Source: Datisca glomerata
Lineage: Eukaryota; Streptophyta; Magnoliopsida; Cucurbitales; Datiscaceae
Assembly (NCBI GenBank): GCA_003255025.1
Contig: QANY01005817.1
Coordinates: 1 to 64,000, forward strand
Direction: 5' to 3'
Length of the DNA: 64,000 bases
In this document: one piece after another, positions 12,096 through 23,410 of the stretch
How positions within the stretch are numbered: the stretch's first letter is position 1
Layout: each line of letters opens with the position of its first letter
Position numbers and translations under genes: made by a program
The notes under the pieces: generated by a model
The model's database searches: none
The model's input: the letters and a program-made list of their open reading frames with translations, nothing else
Told to the model about the DNA's origin: nothing

Positions 12096-15000
12096 TTAAT
12101 TGTCAAAAATAGAGGCATTCAATCCCCAGGCAAGCTGAATGGTTTTGTTATCTTCAGTCACAGAAAATGCTTTAAGACTCAAAAATCTACCTTTAATGGC
12201 ATTTCTAATGCAAGCCAAGACCACTTTCTTGTCCCTCATTTTGCCCTCAAAGACTCGATTATTTCTCTCTCTCCAGATATGGTAGACAAACGAGCTGAAC
12301 ATAAGCTTCAACATAAGGCCCAAGAAGTAGCCTTTCTTAACTTTCACAAGTACCCAGGAGATAAGTTGATTCCAGTTCCTAGGAGAAGACACCAAGCCAC
12401 ACAAACCAACCAAATTCTGCCAAATAAAGCTAGAATAAGGGCAAGAAACAAACAGGTGTTCAGAAGATTCTGAAGGATGCAAGCAAAGTACACAACTACT
12501 AACATTGGAAGACCCAGGAGAGGAGGTCCAAGTAGCCAATCTATCTGTAGTTGCAAGCCTATTAAGAACAGCAAGCCAAGTAATAAAGCTATATCTGGGA
12601 ATATGCTTCTTAAACCAAATAAGAGGAGCCCATCTCACTTTTTCACCAGCTGGTGCCAGTTTCATATAAGTGTGCCCCACAGAGAAAAGACTAGAGGGAG
12701 AAAGAGTCCAAATCCAAGAGTCCAAAGAGGACTCTTGAGGAGGGGGAAGATGGACCTCTCTAATTGTGATAAGCTCACGGGAGTTAGAAAATAGGCCAGT
12801 TCCAAGCTACATTCTGGATCACTGAGCTGACCTTGGTAGTCCAATCCCAACCAGTACCAAAATGAATCCTAGGTCCAAACCTTTGAGAAAGAGCCCCAAA
12901 AGGGTGCCAAGGGTCCAAGAGAAGAAAGATCTGCTCACCATTTCCCACAAGAGCTTTGCAATGCCCAGCAAACTTGTCTCTGATTTTCAGAATTTTCCTC
13001 CAACTCCAAGAAGGATTAGTGGCAAGCTTAACCAAGAAGATAGAGCTCTTCTTGATCAAGAAAAACTTGCACCAATCCTTCCAAAGGGAAGCTTTATCCA
13101 AAGAGACCAGGAATCAGAAATGCTTAGCCACAGCCACTTCATTAGCTAGAGAGAGATCTCTAAGGTCCAAACCTCCTTGGGACTTATCAAGGCACAAGTC
13201 ACTCCAAGCCACTTTAGCACTAGAATATTTTACAACTGATGCGTTCCACAAGTAATTCCTAATAACCACCTGAATCATATTTAAGATTTTCTTGGGAAGA
13301 ATAAATAAGCCAGCCCAGTATTGAAAAATAGTATAGAGCACAGATTTAACCAACTGTAATCTTCCAGCATAAGAAATGTAGTTAGACTTCCAAGACTTCA
13401 CCCTAGCTGTGATATGGTCTACTAGGGTGATACAATCTGTTTTTCTAAGCTTTGAGGAAATCAAAGGAACCCCCAAGTATCTCATAGGAAGCTCCCCAAT
13501 GCTAAAATTGCACAAGTCTAGAATTGCTTGAGAAGTTGATGGCTGGACCCCAGACATGAAAATCTGACTTTTTTGTAGATTAGGTTGAAGACCAGACATG
13601 GCCTCAAACAAGTTTAAGCTCTTCATAATAAGTTGAACAGAAGTAATATCACCCTTACAGAAGATAAAGAGATCATCAGCAACTCACAAGTTAACAATAC
13701 CAAGCTCCTTACACCTCTAGTGATAGCCAAAGTCCGCTTTATGAGAAGCATGCTTGAGAATACTAGATAGAACCTCCATAATCAACACAAACAGATAGGG
13801 AGAGATAGGATCACCCTGTCTAAGCCCTTTAGCACTAGAGAAGTAGCCAGTCAACACACCATTGACCACAATAGAGAAAGAAGGAGAGGAGATACACTCC
13901 ATCACACAAATAGAGAAATGATCAGGAAACCCGAAGCAGTCAAAGATTCTCCCAATTCAAGCAATCATAAGCCTTTTTGATATCAACCTTGAAAGCACAT
14001 TTGGGACTATTAGAAGGCCTATGGTAACCTCTAACCAGCTCTTGAGATAAGAGGATGTTGTCAGCAATTCTCCTCCCCGGCACAAAAGCAGTCTGGTTGC
14101 TACTAATAAGATCAGGGAGCACTCTTTTAAGTCTATCAGCAAGCATTTTAGAAATGCATTTATAAACAATATTACAACAAGATATAGGCCTAAAGTCACC
14201 AACCTTAGAAGGATTGGGGACCTTAGGTATAAGAGCAATGGCAGTAGAGTTAACCTGTTTCAATAATGATTGGGAGCTAAAAAACTCCAAAACAACCTTA
14301 GTAACATCTTTGCCCACAATATGCCAACATCTTTTGAAGAAACTAGTAGAGAAGCCATCTGGACCAGGGGCTTTACTACTCCCCAAACTAAACATAGTTG
14401 TGTGGACGTCTTCCTCTGTATAAGGGTGGTTGAGGATAGCTAAGTGAGCTTGAGAGAGCTTATTAGGGAGAATCTGAGAGAGAACACTCCAATCCACCTC
14501 CTGATCAATGTGAGAAGTCCCAAGAAGATTCCCATAATAAGAAAGAATTTTATCTTTGATAGCCTGGTCATCAGTAATAAGGTCACCCTCCTCATTAACC
14601 AACTGATTAATTCTGGATCTGACTCTATTCTTCTTTAGTTTCTGAAAAAAGAAAGAGGAATTCTGATCACCCAAGGCAAGCCAATCAACTCTGCTTTTTT
14701 GCCTCAGAAAATCTTCTTCTGCATTCCTGAGCTTAGTGAAATCAGCTAATCTAATTTTCTCCTCCTCTTGAAGAGAGACAACACTAGGAGAGGCAATAAG
14801 GTCAGCTTGCACTTTAGAGAGGGCTTCTCTAGCCATAAGAGCCCTTTTAGAAATATCTGAGCAAAAAGAGGCATTAAATTTCTTAAGAGCAAATTTAACA
14901 GATTTAGGCTTCTTATAGCCACTATAAGGGAGGTCGAGAACCTCCAAATGATCAAGACAAGAAGCAAAGTCAATTGAGCTATCATTCCACTTGAAATCAC

Positions 15001-15456
15001 CACCACAATGCTCAATAGGCTTCAAAATAGCATTAAAGTCACCAAGAATTATCCAAGGCTTCCCCTGACTTAAAGTCTTATGAGAGCCAAGCTTTTCCCA
15101 CAAAGGCTTCCTGGAGATAGCATCATTGGCTGCATACACCACAGAGACAAAGAAATCTGTCTTTTCATGGTTAGCTTACAAAACATAGCTTGATCAAAGG
15201 TATCAATTAGAAGAACATCCAAAATCTTGGGATCCCAAGCTAAAACAATTCTACCTTTTCTAGTAGGAGAATGGTTAGCAAAGGTAGCCCAATTGGGAAA
15301 AATAGATCTAGAAAGTCCAGCAAAATTATTACACTTGATCTTAGTCTCAACTAAAGCATAAAAAGATAATTTAAAGTCTTTACAAAGTTTCCTAAATTCA
15401 GCTTGCTTTAGAAAGCCATTAAGCCCTCTTATATTCCAAGAAGCTAAATTAATCAT
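12096..15456 (-). pseudogene. LINE-2 ORF2: endonuclease (internally deleted), RT, zf-RVT
   Basis: The start is chosen at 15456 because MINLASWNIRGLNG is the conserved endonuclease N-terminus and the ATG overlaps the ORF1 stop. The endonuclease keeps NIRG, VETK and GDFN, but near 14925 the protein jumps from LPYSGYKK straight into KSVKFALKKFN. About 100 residues, including the SDHSP catalytic region, are missing. RT motif A is CAFKVDIKKAYDCLNW and motif B is GLRQGDPISPYLFV. Motif C reads VADD at 13672-13683 instead of FADD and is preceded by an in-frame TGA. Frameshifts occur near 15150, 13950 and 12780, and stops near 13718 and 13114. The C-terminus (12725-12096) has CVLC and HLFVSC of zf-RVT and the WRERNNRVFEGK motif. 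Confidence 0.9.
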
Positions 15457-17772
15457 AAAAAAGGGAGAGAGAGTCACCATTCTCAGGGGGGGCTTGAGTA
15501 ACTTGATCAGCCAATAAGAAAGAGCCTTCAGCCTTTCGCTTCTTTTTCAACCTTTTCAAAGATGATTTAGAGAGCTTGGGAGAAGGACCAGGTTGGATAG
15601 TGATATTGACAATTGAGGAAGCTTTGGGGGGAGCCAAACACAATGTAGAGTCAGAAGAGGCTTGAGGCTCATTTTTATCCTCACAAGGCTCAATGAGACT
15701 CTTGCCCTTCCTTTTGCTAACCACCTGAGTCCATTCATTGTCTTGGTCTTCCACATGGATGGTATTAAGAGGAAAGGGAGGAGAGATTTCACCCTTTGAC
15801 TCCTCATAAACCATAAGCTCCCTATTATCTTGGGGAGAAGAATCTTTGCTAGCGGTTTCTTCCTCACTAGCTAGATTATTCTTAGGGGCCACTTTGGCAT
15901 CACAATCATGACCAAAGAGGAAACATTTAGCACATATCTTAGGTAGACACTCATACTCCACCTCCACCACCACTAGATCCCATCCGTCAAGGCCAAGGTC
16001 AAGGGTGAAAAACTTAATCAAATCAGAGGAGGCTGAAATTTTCACACAAACTCTAGCATAATCATGTCTATAACTAGAGGCAGTAGCATTGTCAGAGTGA
16101 GAAGGGATACCCACAGCACTAGAAATGAAACTTAGAGCTTCTTCAGTCCATAATTCAATTGGAACATTCCACAATTTAACCCAAATTGGAAGGGTTGAAA
16201 GTTTCTCCTTCGAAAATTTAACATTTGGCTGCCACTCTTGAAGCACAACAGGCCTACCTAAGAGGTGCCAAGGTCCATCTTCTAAGACTGAGTTTCTATC
16301 CTCCACAGAGCCAAATTTGAAATAGAAAAGGCCTCTGGCAGCTGAGACCTCCTGAATTCCTCTTTGAGCCCAAAGTTGCAAAGCAATTTTCTTAACTAAG
16401 TGTAATGGAGCTACCCTTCCAACAAAGTAGCCAACAAGGCAGCCTTCCCACCTAGAAAAATTCTCTTTAGTAATATAATCAGGAAGTTTAACTGTGACAT
16501 TACCATTTTCCGTAAAGGAAGAGCTCACATAACCTAAGCGTAGCTTCTTTTTTAGGTTACCTTTAACCTTTTCAGCCCATGAACCAGCCGAATTCTCATG
16601 AGCAACACTCTTATTAGCTAAAAGGTATTTATAAACTCTATTCTCATGTAGCTTTTTAGAAGAAGAAGTTGGGGAAGGAGGAGAAGAGCTCCATTAGAAT
16701 CTAGTTTAGGAGAGAGATAGATTTCTCCAAGCTCAAACCCACGACCATGGCAGCCCTTTACATCTTTGGTAGAAGTCAAATCCACCTTGTTACTCACAAT
16801 CAATGCTGAGGTTGAGCTAAGGGAGGAGAGAGGATCTGCCACCAGCTTTGGAACTCCTCCTACGTTCACATCATTGTCATAGAAAAGAGAAATATATTCT
16901 TTCTCTTTCCCTTCTATCAAAACACCATCTACTTTCTCTTTCCCCTTAGACAAAGAAGCTGCCACCTGTCGCCCTAAGGGGCTGTCCACGTCATGATTGG
17001 AGAGAGGAGCCTTATCTTATAAAGAATTACCTTTTTGAGTGTCCTTTCCTTTATTAGAAAGGATAGTCATAGATTGTTGACCAAGTTGAAGCTTGGGAGC
17101 TGGAGCCTCACTCTTCCCCAAGCTGACCACATCACACCCACTTGCCAAAAAGGAGCTGTCACCTCTCCCTTTTGATATGTTTGGCAGCTGCTTTTCCTCT
17201 TCTCCAAGCAAGATGATTTGAGACAAGCTTGATTTGTCTTCTATCAAACGACACTCATCATTACCTTTGACAGAGAGGTAATGAGTATCATCTTCAACCT
17301 TTGGAGCTCTAGGAAAGCTGGTTGATCTCCGAGCACCACCTCTAGCTCCTCCTCTTATGCTACTTCTCTTTAGACTTGAACGAAGTTGGTCTGAAAGAGT
17401 CAGCTCAAGTAAATTACTTCGATTGTGATCAGAAGAAATAAAATTATCTCTAAGCTTTGAATGATCAGAAATAATCTCTTTTGCAACTAATAAACTCGAA
17501 GCTTCCTTGGACTGAGCTTCTAACTTCCCAGGCTCAACAAAACCACTCTCTGTTCCAAATTTCTTCGTATTAGAACCTTTCTTAAGAGCATTAAAACCAA
17601 TAACATGGGTTTTAGCTTCCCTAGCTCCCTTAGTAACCATATCATTCAAAACAGCATGGCCATTGAAAGACACTCCAAGCTTAGCTTGCCCACTAGCTGA
17701 ATCTTTCTTAACACCACCTGAAACTTACTTACCAACATCTGCAGCGTGCTTAATGTACTCATCATTAACCAT
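15449..17772 (-). pseudogene. LINE-2 ORF1: DUF4283-like, zinc-knuckle nucleic-acid-binding protein
   Basis: ORF1 protein is presumed to coat LINE RNA. The start at 17772 is chosen because MVNDEY matches the N-termini of the other two full copies (MVNDAY, MVSDEY). In-frame stops lie at 17727-17725 (TAA) and 17019-17017 (TAA), with a frameshift near 16680. The last 359 codons (16528-15449) are open. They hold a DUF4283-like domain (VKLPDYITKENFSRWEGC, PIWVKLWNVPIELW), a knuckle CAKCFLFGHDC at about 15905-15935, an acidic/Pro linker and a basic stretch (SLKRLKKKRKAEG). The stop TAA (15451-15449) overlaps the ORF2 ATG (15456) by 8 nt. Confidence 0.88.
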
Positions 17773-17828
17773 TGTTAGAGGTCGTGGCCTCCCCTAATGG
17801 AGGGAGAGGCTAAAACAAAAACCAGAAT

Positions 17829-17859
17829 TCTAGAGAGAGGGGAGAGTTTCTCTCACTAA
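17829..17859 (-). other. LINE-2 5'-leader hairpin
   Basis: GAGAGA and TCTCTC arms lie about 40-65 nt inside the element 5' end and end in TCTAGAA on the element strand. Related hairpins are at 21297-21329 (LINE-1) and 49332-49364 (LINE-7). Confidence 0.5.
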
Positions 17860-17895
17860 AAAAACCAGGTTAGTTTTTCACTTTTTCTATGGCAC

Positions 17896-17911
17896 TGCCA
17901 TGGCTCTATCC
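17896..17911 (+). repeat. LINE-2 target-site duplication, right
   Basis: TGCCATGGCTCTATCC, partner of 11902-11917 with one mismatch. Confidence 0.9.
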
Positions 17912-18513
17912 AACTTACACATAATAAAGGTTCCATTATTATGCTTGTTGGACCATGTGAATTGCCAACCTGAGTATGCAAGGTTCTCAACCTCAATAGT
18001 GAAAGTGCATTTGTTGAAGTCAAAGATGCCTTCATCCCATCCCTTAGCTCCTCCTGATTTCTCACTAGGGGAGGCAATGACATTGAAATCTCTGGTGATA
18101 AGCCATGGGGCATGAGAAGTGAGTGAGTGGTGGGAGCACAAGGATTCCCAAAGCTTCTTCCTGATCACTTTAGAATTTGAAGCATATATGAATGTGATAT
18201 AACATACAACATTAGAATGCTTAATAGTAAGCTTACAAAATAAAACTTGGTCAGTAGTATCCAAAACTATTACATCAAGTACTTTTGGGTCCCAAGCAAC
18301 CCAAATTCTACCCCCTGCAGCAAAATTGTAGTTTGATACCACCTCCAAATTAGGAAAAATGGCCTTAGCAAGATTAGTGAATTTAAAGTTTTTCACTATA
18401 CTTTCAAGTAAAGAACAAAGAGAAAGATTGGAATTCTTACAAAGCTTCCTCACAGCAGCTTGTTTTAAGGAGTCATTGAGCCCCCTAATGTTCCAAGTAG
18501 CAAGATTAAACAT
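17896..18513 (-). pseudogene. LINE-1 ORF2, 5' part: endonuclease N-terminus
   Basis: APE-type endonuclease, the domain that nicks target DNA to prime reverse transcription. The start at 18513 is chosen because MFNLATWNIRGLNDSLKQ is the conserved N-terminus; the frame is open upstream to 18588 but that overlaps ORF1. Visible motifs are NIRG, LLES (catalytic Glu position) and WVAWDPKVLDV. ITRDFN replaces the usual GDFN (Gly to Arg), and the segment also has YSGWQFTWSN and KLDRAMA. LINE-2 cuts it immediately after KLDRAMA, and the remainder lies at 11917-8881. The ATG overlaps the ORF1 stop frame by 8 nt (ATGTTTAA). Confidence 0.9.
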
Positions 18514-21237
18514 GAATGGGTGGGTTGTGGGTTTCCCCTTTAGCTGCAACTCCTTTATCTCTACCCTTTGCAGGGTGTGGTGTGTCATTGACCTTCTTCT
18601 TCTTCTTCGTCTTTCTCCTTTTGATTCAGCTGGAAGTGTTTAGAGAAGGAGAAGGGGTGGAAAGCTCTTTGTTCTTGCTCACGACAGCAAGATTATCCTC
18701 TTCTTCCTCAGTTGAGTGTTCAATAGGTTCCACCCTTAGTGGGGAAGCTTCAACTATGTCTTGGTCTAGCACTAAGGCCAATTCAAGTCCCACTTCTGAG
18801 TTGATTTTCTTCCTTGATCTCTTAGATTGAATCTCAATCCAGCCATTGTCATCATCGAAATGGGTTGAGGGAGTGGTGTTTGGGAGAAGTGAGGGAGAAA
18901 TGGGGGATTGTTTTGGGGTGGAATGTGTGGGGGATGAGGGAGAGGAGTGATTTGGGGAGTTTGAGGTAGAGTAGGGTTGGATTGTGGTAGAGATGGGGCT
19001 GTAGCTTGGGGATTAGGAGAAAGTGTTTTAGCTTGCTGGATGAAATCACAATCATGACCAAAGATATCACACTTGTCACACCTCTTCGATAGGCCCTCAT
19101 ACTCTACAAAAACATCAATTGGATCGCATCCTTCAATGCCAAGATCAATATCAAGATGCTTAAGGATTCTTGACTTGGTTGAAATCTCAACACAGATTCT
19201 AGCGAAGTCTCTTTTCACTCCTTTTGCAGTCAAGTGATCCGAGTATAGGGGTTTACCCACTGCACTAGTAATGTAGCTTAGAACTTCAGAGGTTCTCAAC
19301 TCAAGGGGAACATTCCAAAGTTTCACCCAAATGGGGATCTTAGCTAACTTATCCTTTGTGAATTTTACATTAGGCTCCCATGGTTAAAGAATAAGAGGTT
19401 TCCCTAACAAATGCCAAGGTCCATCTTTAAAGAAATAATCTCGGTGTTCTAAGTTATCAAATTTGAAATAGAAGAGTCCTTTGGAAGCTTGAACATCAAG
19501 GAGACCTCTCCCTTTCCAAAGCTGCAACGCAATCCTCTTAACCAAGTGTAATGGAGCTGTTTTACCCACAAAATAGCCAACCAAACAAGTCTCCCATTTG
19601 GCAAAGCTGTCTTTGGTAACAAAGTCAGGGAGCTTTACAATGACCCTACGTTCTTCATAAATTGTAGACTCCTGAAACTCAAGCTCGAACCTACTAGGTT
19701 GGTTTCTCTTAACTTTATCATCCCAAGATCCATCCTTTTGTTGAGCTTTAGGTGAAGCTTCACAAAGTTTATGGTAGATAGTGTTGCCCTTAAGGGTTTC
19801 GGAAATACCCTTAGCAGCCTCCTCCTTATTCTTTAAAGGTTCCAAAGGTTTGGGGGAAGGATAATACTCACAATTTCGTCTAAACCCCTAAGTAAAAGCA
19901 TATAACTCAAGATCATCAACTACTTGATTGTATTCTGAAAAAATGGATGAATGAGGTTTTCGAGCTGTTGGAGAAGATGAAGATGATGTGGAGGTGTCCT
20001 TTCCATGCTTAGGTGGTAGTACAAAGGTACCTGAAACATGCTCCAAAGATGTCTTGTGTAAAGGCAAGGTCAAATCCCCTTTATGTTCAGGTACAACTGT
20101 AATTAAGAGAGGCTGTCCTTGCTCCGGGTTTTGGGGCAGGTTGTCTGTCCTTGATGGAGCTGACGTGGAGGACTCATATCCATGCTTAGGTGGTATTACA
20201 AGGGTACCTAAAACGTGCTCCAAGGATGTCTTGGGCAAAGGCAATGTCAAATCACCTTTATCTTCAGGTATAGCCACAATTAAGACTGATTGTCCTCGCT
20301 CCGGGTTTTGGGGCAGGATGTCTGTCCTTGCAAGAAAAGTTTTAGCTTTGTTGTTGCCCAAGGTATGCAAGAGTAGGTGTCCTTTCTCCTTTTGCTTTTT
20401 TCCTTTCACTTTTTGATCAGAATGCATGTCATTGTTTATACTCCATGCACAACTAGGGTTAGCTAGAATTGGTGAGGTGGCAGGAGTTGATTGGCTCTCA
20501 AGTACAGCCTCATTGACCAATGGACAAAAGATTTCACCCTTGTTCATCTCTCTCCTTCATTCTCCTCCTTTGGCCAGAGAACCCTTGGTAATTTACCTGA
20601 GTTTTTCAGACAAGGGAAAGCTTGTTTGCTTTTGAACATGCTCTTTGTCCTTAGAAGCACCTGTAAAAGCTTCATTTACAAAACATGGGGCTCCACCAAA
20701 TGATGAAGGAACCCTTAAAGCACTAGAATCCAGTAATAACAAGTCATTGTGTACCTAAGAAGAAGGGACCAAAGAAATGTGCCCACAAGACATTGAGAGC
20801 TCATCCAAACCTTTGATTTGCTCCTCATTAGAGCTAGAAGCAGCCTCATCATTGCCATTAATGGCCATTTGGACCTTTCCTCCCTTATTTGGTGAGTTAA
20901 TGTTGTAGCTAAAGGTGCCAAAACAAGTAGCATGATGCTCCTCGTCATCTCCATTAATACGAGCAGCAAGTGCTTCTGCCACATTTAGTGCACGAACACA
21001 CACCTTCTTCTCACCAACATTTTTGTTCTCCATAGCTAAAATCTTATCCAAACTTGGAGATTCCTCCAAGGAAGAGCTGGAAGAAACTCTGACTTCTGGG
21101 CTTTCTAGCATCGATCTCCCATCTCCTTTAAACTTTAGAACAGCTTCATGAGACTAAAAGCTCATCTTACCCGAACTTTTCTTACTGATCTTTGAACCTT
21201 GCTGAGTCTTGGTTTCAAAATAAGCATCATTCACCAT
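18506..21237 (-). pseudogene. LINE-1 ORF1: DUF4283-like, zinc-knuckle protein with a 59-residue duplication
   Basis: The start at 21237 (MVNDAYF) is supported by the matching N-termini of LINE-2 and LINE-7. One frame runs from 21237 to 18772 without frameshift but with premature stops at 21156 (TAG), 20757 (TAG), near 20600 (TAA), near 20565 (TGA), 19890 (TAG, where relatives read YAFTQGF) and 19386 (TAA). A frame change near 18775 leads to a Lys-rich tail (KRRKTKKKKK, then TPHP) that ends at 18506, overlapping the ORF2 ATG. Features in order: an acidic/Ser-rich N-terminus; a tandem 177-bp (59-codon) duplication marked by NLPQNPEQG and DILPQNPERG; SSSSPTARKPHSS; ELYAFT; the DUF4283-like block (VIVKLPDFVTKDSFAKWETC); the knuckle CDKCDIFGHDC; and a Pro-rich linker. 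Confidence 0.88.
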
Positions 21238-21296
21238 TTTAGAAACTAAGCTCAGCTCGTCCTAGAGGAGGAGCAATAGAAAAGCCTCACCTGGTT

Positions 21297-21329
21297 TCTA
21301 GAGAGAAGGGAGAGCTTCTCTCTCTAAAC
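21297..21329 (-). other. LINE-1 5'-leader hairpin
   Basis: AGAGAGAAG and CTTCTCTCT form a perfect 9-bp inverted repeat with a CTCTCC loop, about 20 nt from the element 5' end and followed by TAGAAA. It could be a promoter, RNA-packaging or translation element; this is inferred from position and recurrence only. Confidence 0.5.
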
Positions 21330-21342
21330 ATTGTAGTAAACT

Positions 21343-21357
21343 CCCGATTTAACATGT
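21343..21357 (+). repeat. LINE-1 target-site duplication, right
   Basis: CCCGATTTAACATGT, an exact 15-bp partner of 8688-8702. Confidence 0.95.
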
Positions 21358-21961
21358 TTAGGCCCAAACTGGATGAACTTAGCTAAACTTGTCACTTTTG
21401 AGCATAACATGAACTCAAACTGACGTTTGACACCCAATACACGTTTGGGATAAGTATTTTGAGTGTTGTGTTGTTTTGGTGCTTCTAGTGCTACACGGAG
21501 TTCAAAAGAGCCAAAGGGACGTGTTTAGGGCCAAGCTAGATGAACTTGGCTAAACTTAGATCTTTCCGGCATGACGTGCACTCGAACTAACTTTTGACAT
21601 CGAATACACATTTGAGATAAGAATTTGGAGTGTTGTGGTCATTTTAGGTGCTTTTATTTCCATATGGAGTCAAAAAAATCCAATGTGACTTGTTTAGGCC
21701 AAACTAGACGAACATGGCTACACTTGGATCTTTTGTGCTTGGCATGCATTCGAATTGGCTTTTGACACCCAACACATTTGGGATAATAATTTAGAGTGTT
21801 TAAGGTCATTTAGGTGCTTCTACTGCTATACAGAGTGAAAAAAACCCAATGGGATGTTTTTAGACCAAACTAGACGAACATGGCTAAATTGCGATGTTTT
21901 TGGGCATAGCATGAATATTAACTGACTTTTGACACCCAATACATGTTTGGGATAACTATTT

Positions 21962-22214
21962 GGTCACCTTTCAATGGCTCCCTTAATTTTGTGTGAGGAA
22001 TTACCTTTCAAGGGCTTTTGATGATCGGGCGTTTACTCTAGGATGAGCACCTCCTCCGTTTTTGCATAACTTGCACTTAGCAAATGAAGATCAGTAAGGT
22101 GCACTTTTTTCTTGAGGCAGGAGATCTTGAAGTTGCGCATGCAGTAGTCATTCGGGATGGATGTCGTAGGTCAACTCTCTCATTGCTTTCACAAACTCTA
22201 CTGCCATACGAGTC
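21962..22214 (+). repeat. Higher-order spacer, copy 3 (internally deleted)
   Basis: It has both ends of the spacer but lacks the middle from after GTGTGAGGAATT to before CTTTTGATGATCGGG, so the TATATAAAG box and the GGGCCC block are gone. Confidence 0.8.
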
Positions 22215-23379
22215 TGAAAGTCCCAATGGGACGCTGTGGGCCCAAACTAGATGAACTATGCTCTTTTTGGGCATGGCATTTACTCGAACTAACTTTTGGC
22301 ACCCAATACCTATTTGGGAATTGAATTTTGAGTGTTGTGGTTATTTTAGATGCTTCTACTTCCATACGGAGCACAAGACCTAATGTGATGTGTTTAGGGT
22401 GAAACTAGATGAACTTGGCAAAACATGGATCTCTTGGGCGTGGCATGCACTCGAACTGACTTTTTACACCAAATACACGTTTGGGATAAGGATTTAGATT
22501 GTTTTGGTCATATTTTTCTTCTAGTTTCATACGGAGTCAAAAAGAACCAACGGGACGTGTTTAGGCCCAAACTAGATGAACTTGGCTAAACTTGGCTCTT
22601 TTAGACATGGCATGAACTCGACTGACTTTTGACAACCAATACACATTTGGGATATATGAATTTGGAGTTTTGTGGTCATTTTAAGTTCATCCAGTGCCTT
22701 ACGGAGTTAAAAAGACACAATGAGACGTGTTTAGGGCCAAACTAGATGAAGTTGGCTAAACATGGATCCTTTCGGCATGGCACGCACTCGAATTCACTTT
22801 TGACACCCAATACACATTTGGAACTAGAATTTATATTGTTTCCGTTGTTTTAGGTGCGTCTAATGCCATACGGAGTCAAAAAGACCCAATGAGATGTATT
22901 TAGGGCCAAACAAGATGAACTTGATTAAACTTTGATCTTTTGGGCATGACAAGCACTCGACTGACTTTTTGACACTCAGTACACGTTTGGGATAAGAATT
23001 TGGATTGTTTTGGTCATTTTAGGTGCTTCTAATGCCATATGGAGTCAAAAAGTCCCAATGGGATGTGAAGTGGGCTCTCTTGGGCATGACATGCTCTCGA
23101 ACTAACTTTTTGCACCCAATACACGTTTGGGATAAGAATTTTGAGTGTCTTGGTTGTTTTAGGTGCTTCTAGTGCCATACAGAGTCAAAAGACCCGGTTT
23201 AACATGTTTAGGCCCAAACTGGATGAACTTGGCAGAACTTGTCTCTTTTGAGCATAACATGAACTCAAACTGACTTTGACACCCAATACACGTTTGGGAT
23301 AAGTATTTTGAGTGTTGTGTTGTTTTGGTGCTTCTAGTGTCACACGGAGTTCTAAAGAGCCAAAGGGACGTGTTTAGGG

Positions 23380-23410
23380 CCAAACATGTATTGGGTGTCA
23401 AAAGTCAGTT
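23380..23410 (-). repeat. Micro-inverted satellite segment
   Basis: Thirty-one bases (CCAAACATGTATTGGG...) are the reverse complement of the usual monomer start, AACTGACTTTTGACACCC through ATGTTTGG. All surrounding monomers are in the forward orientation. Confidence 0.85.

Larger units (their letters stand above)
11918..17895 (-). mobile_element. LINE-2: full-length LINE nested in LINE-1
   Basis: About 5.98 kb in the same orientation as LINE-1, flanked by a 16-bp target duplication with one mismatch. It has a 5' leader with hairpin (17895-17773), ORF1 (17772-15449), ORF2 (15456-12096) and a 3' UTR ending in TTTACCGAAAAAA (minus strand). It is a different subfamily from LINE-1: the ORFs align along most of their length but are clearly diverged. 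It must be younger than LINE-1, which it interrupts. Its endonuclease has an in-frame internal deletion of about 100 residues, and several stops and frameshifts make it inactive. Confidence 0.93.
8703..21342 (-). mobile_element. LINE-1: full-length plant L1-type LINE, interrupted by LINE-2
   Basis: A minus-strand non-LTR retrotransposon of about 6.7 kb once the nested LINE-2 (11918-17895 plus its target duplication) is removed. In minus-strand order it has a 5' leader (21342-21238), ORF1 (21237-18506) with a DUF4283-like domain and zinc knuckle, ORF2 (from 18513) with endonuclease, reverse transcriptase and zf-RVT region, a 3' UTR with a GGGG/CCCC stem-loop, and a short A-rich tail seen as CTTTTTAT at 8703. 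An exact 15-bp target duplication flanks it. It sits in a satellite monomer. Both ORFs are broken, so it is inactive. LINE-3 is a very close relative. Confidence 0.95.

Noticed and set aside
9235..15015. Plus-strand ORFs opposite the LINE coding regions
   Set aside because: They are antisense shadows of ORF2; their translations show no domain.
18590..18620. CTT microsatellite as an independent repeat
   Set aside because: It encodes the lysine run of the LINE-1 ORF1 tail and is explained by that conserved basic region.
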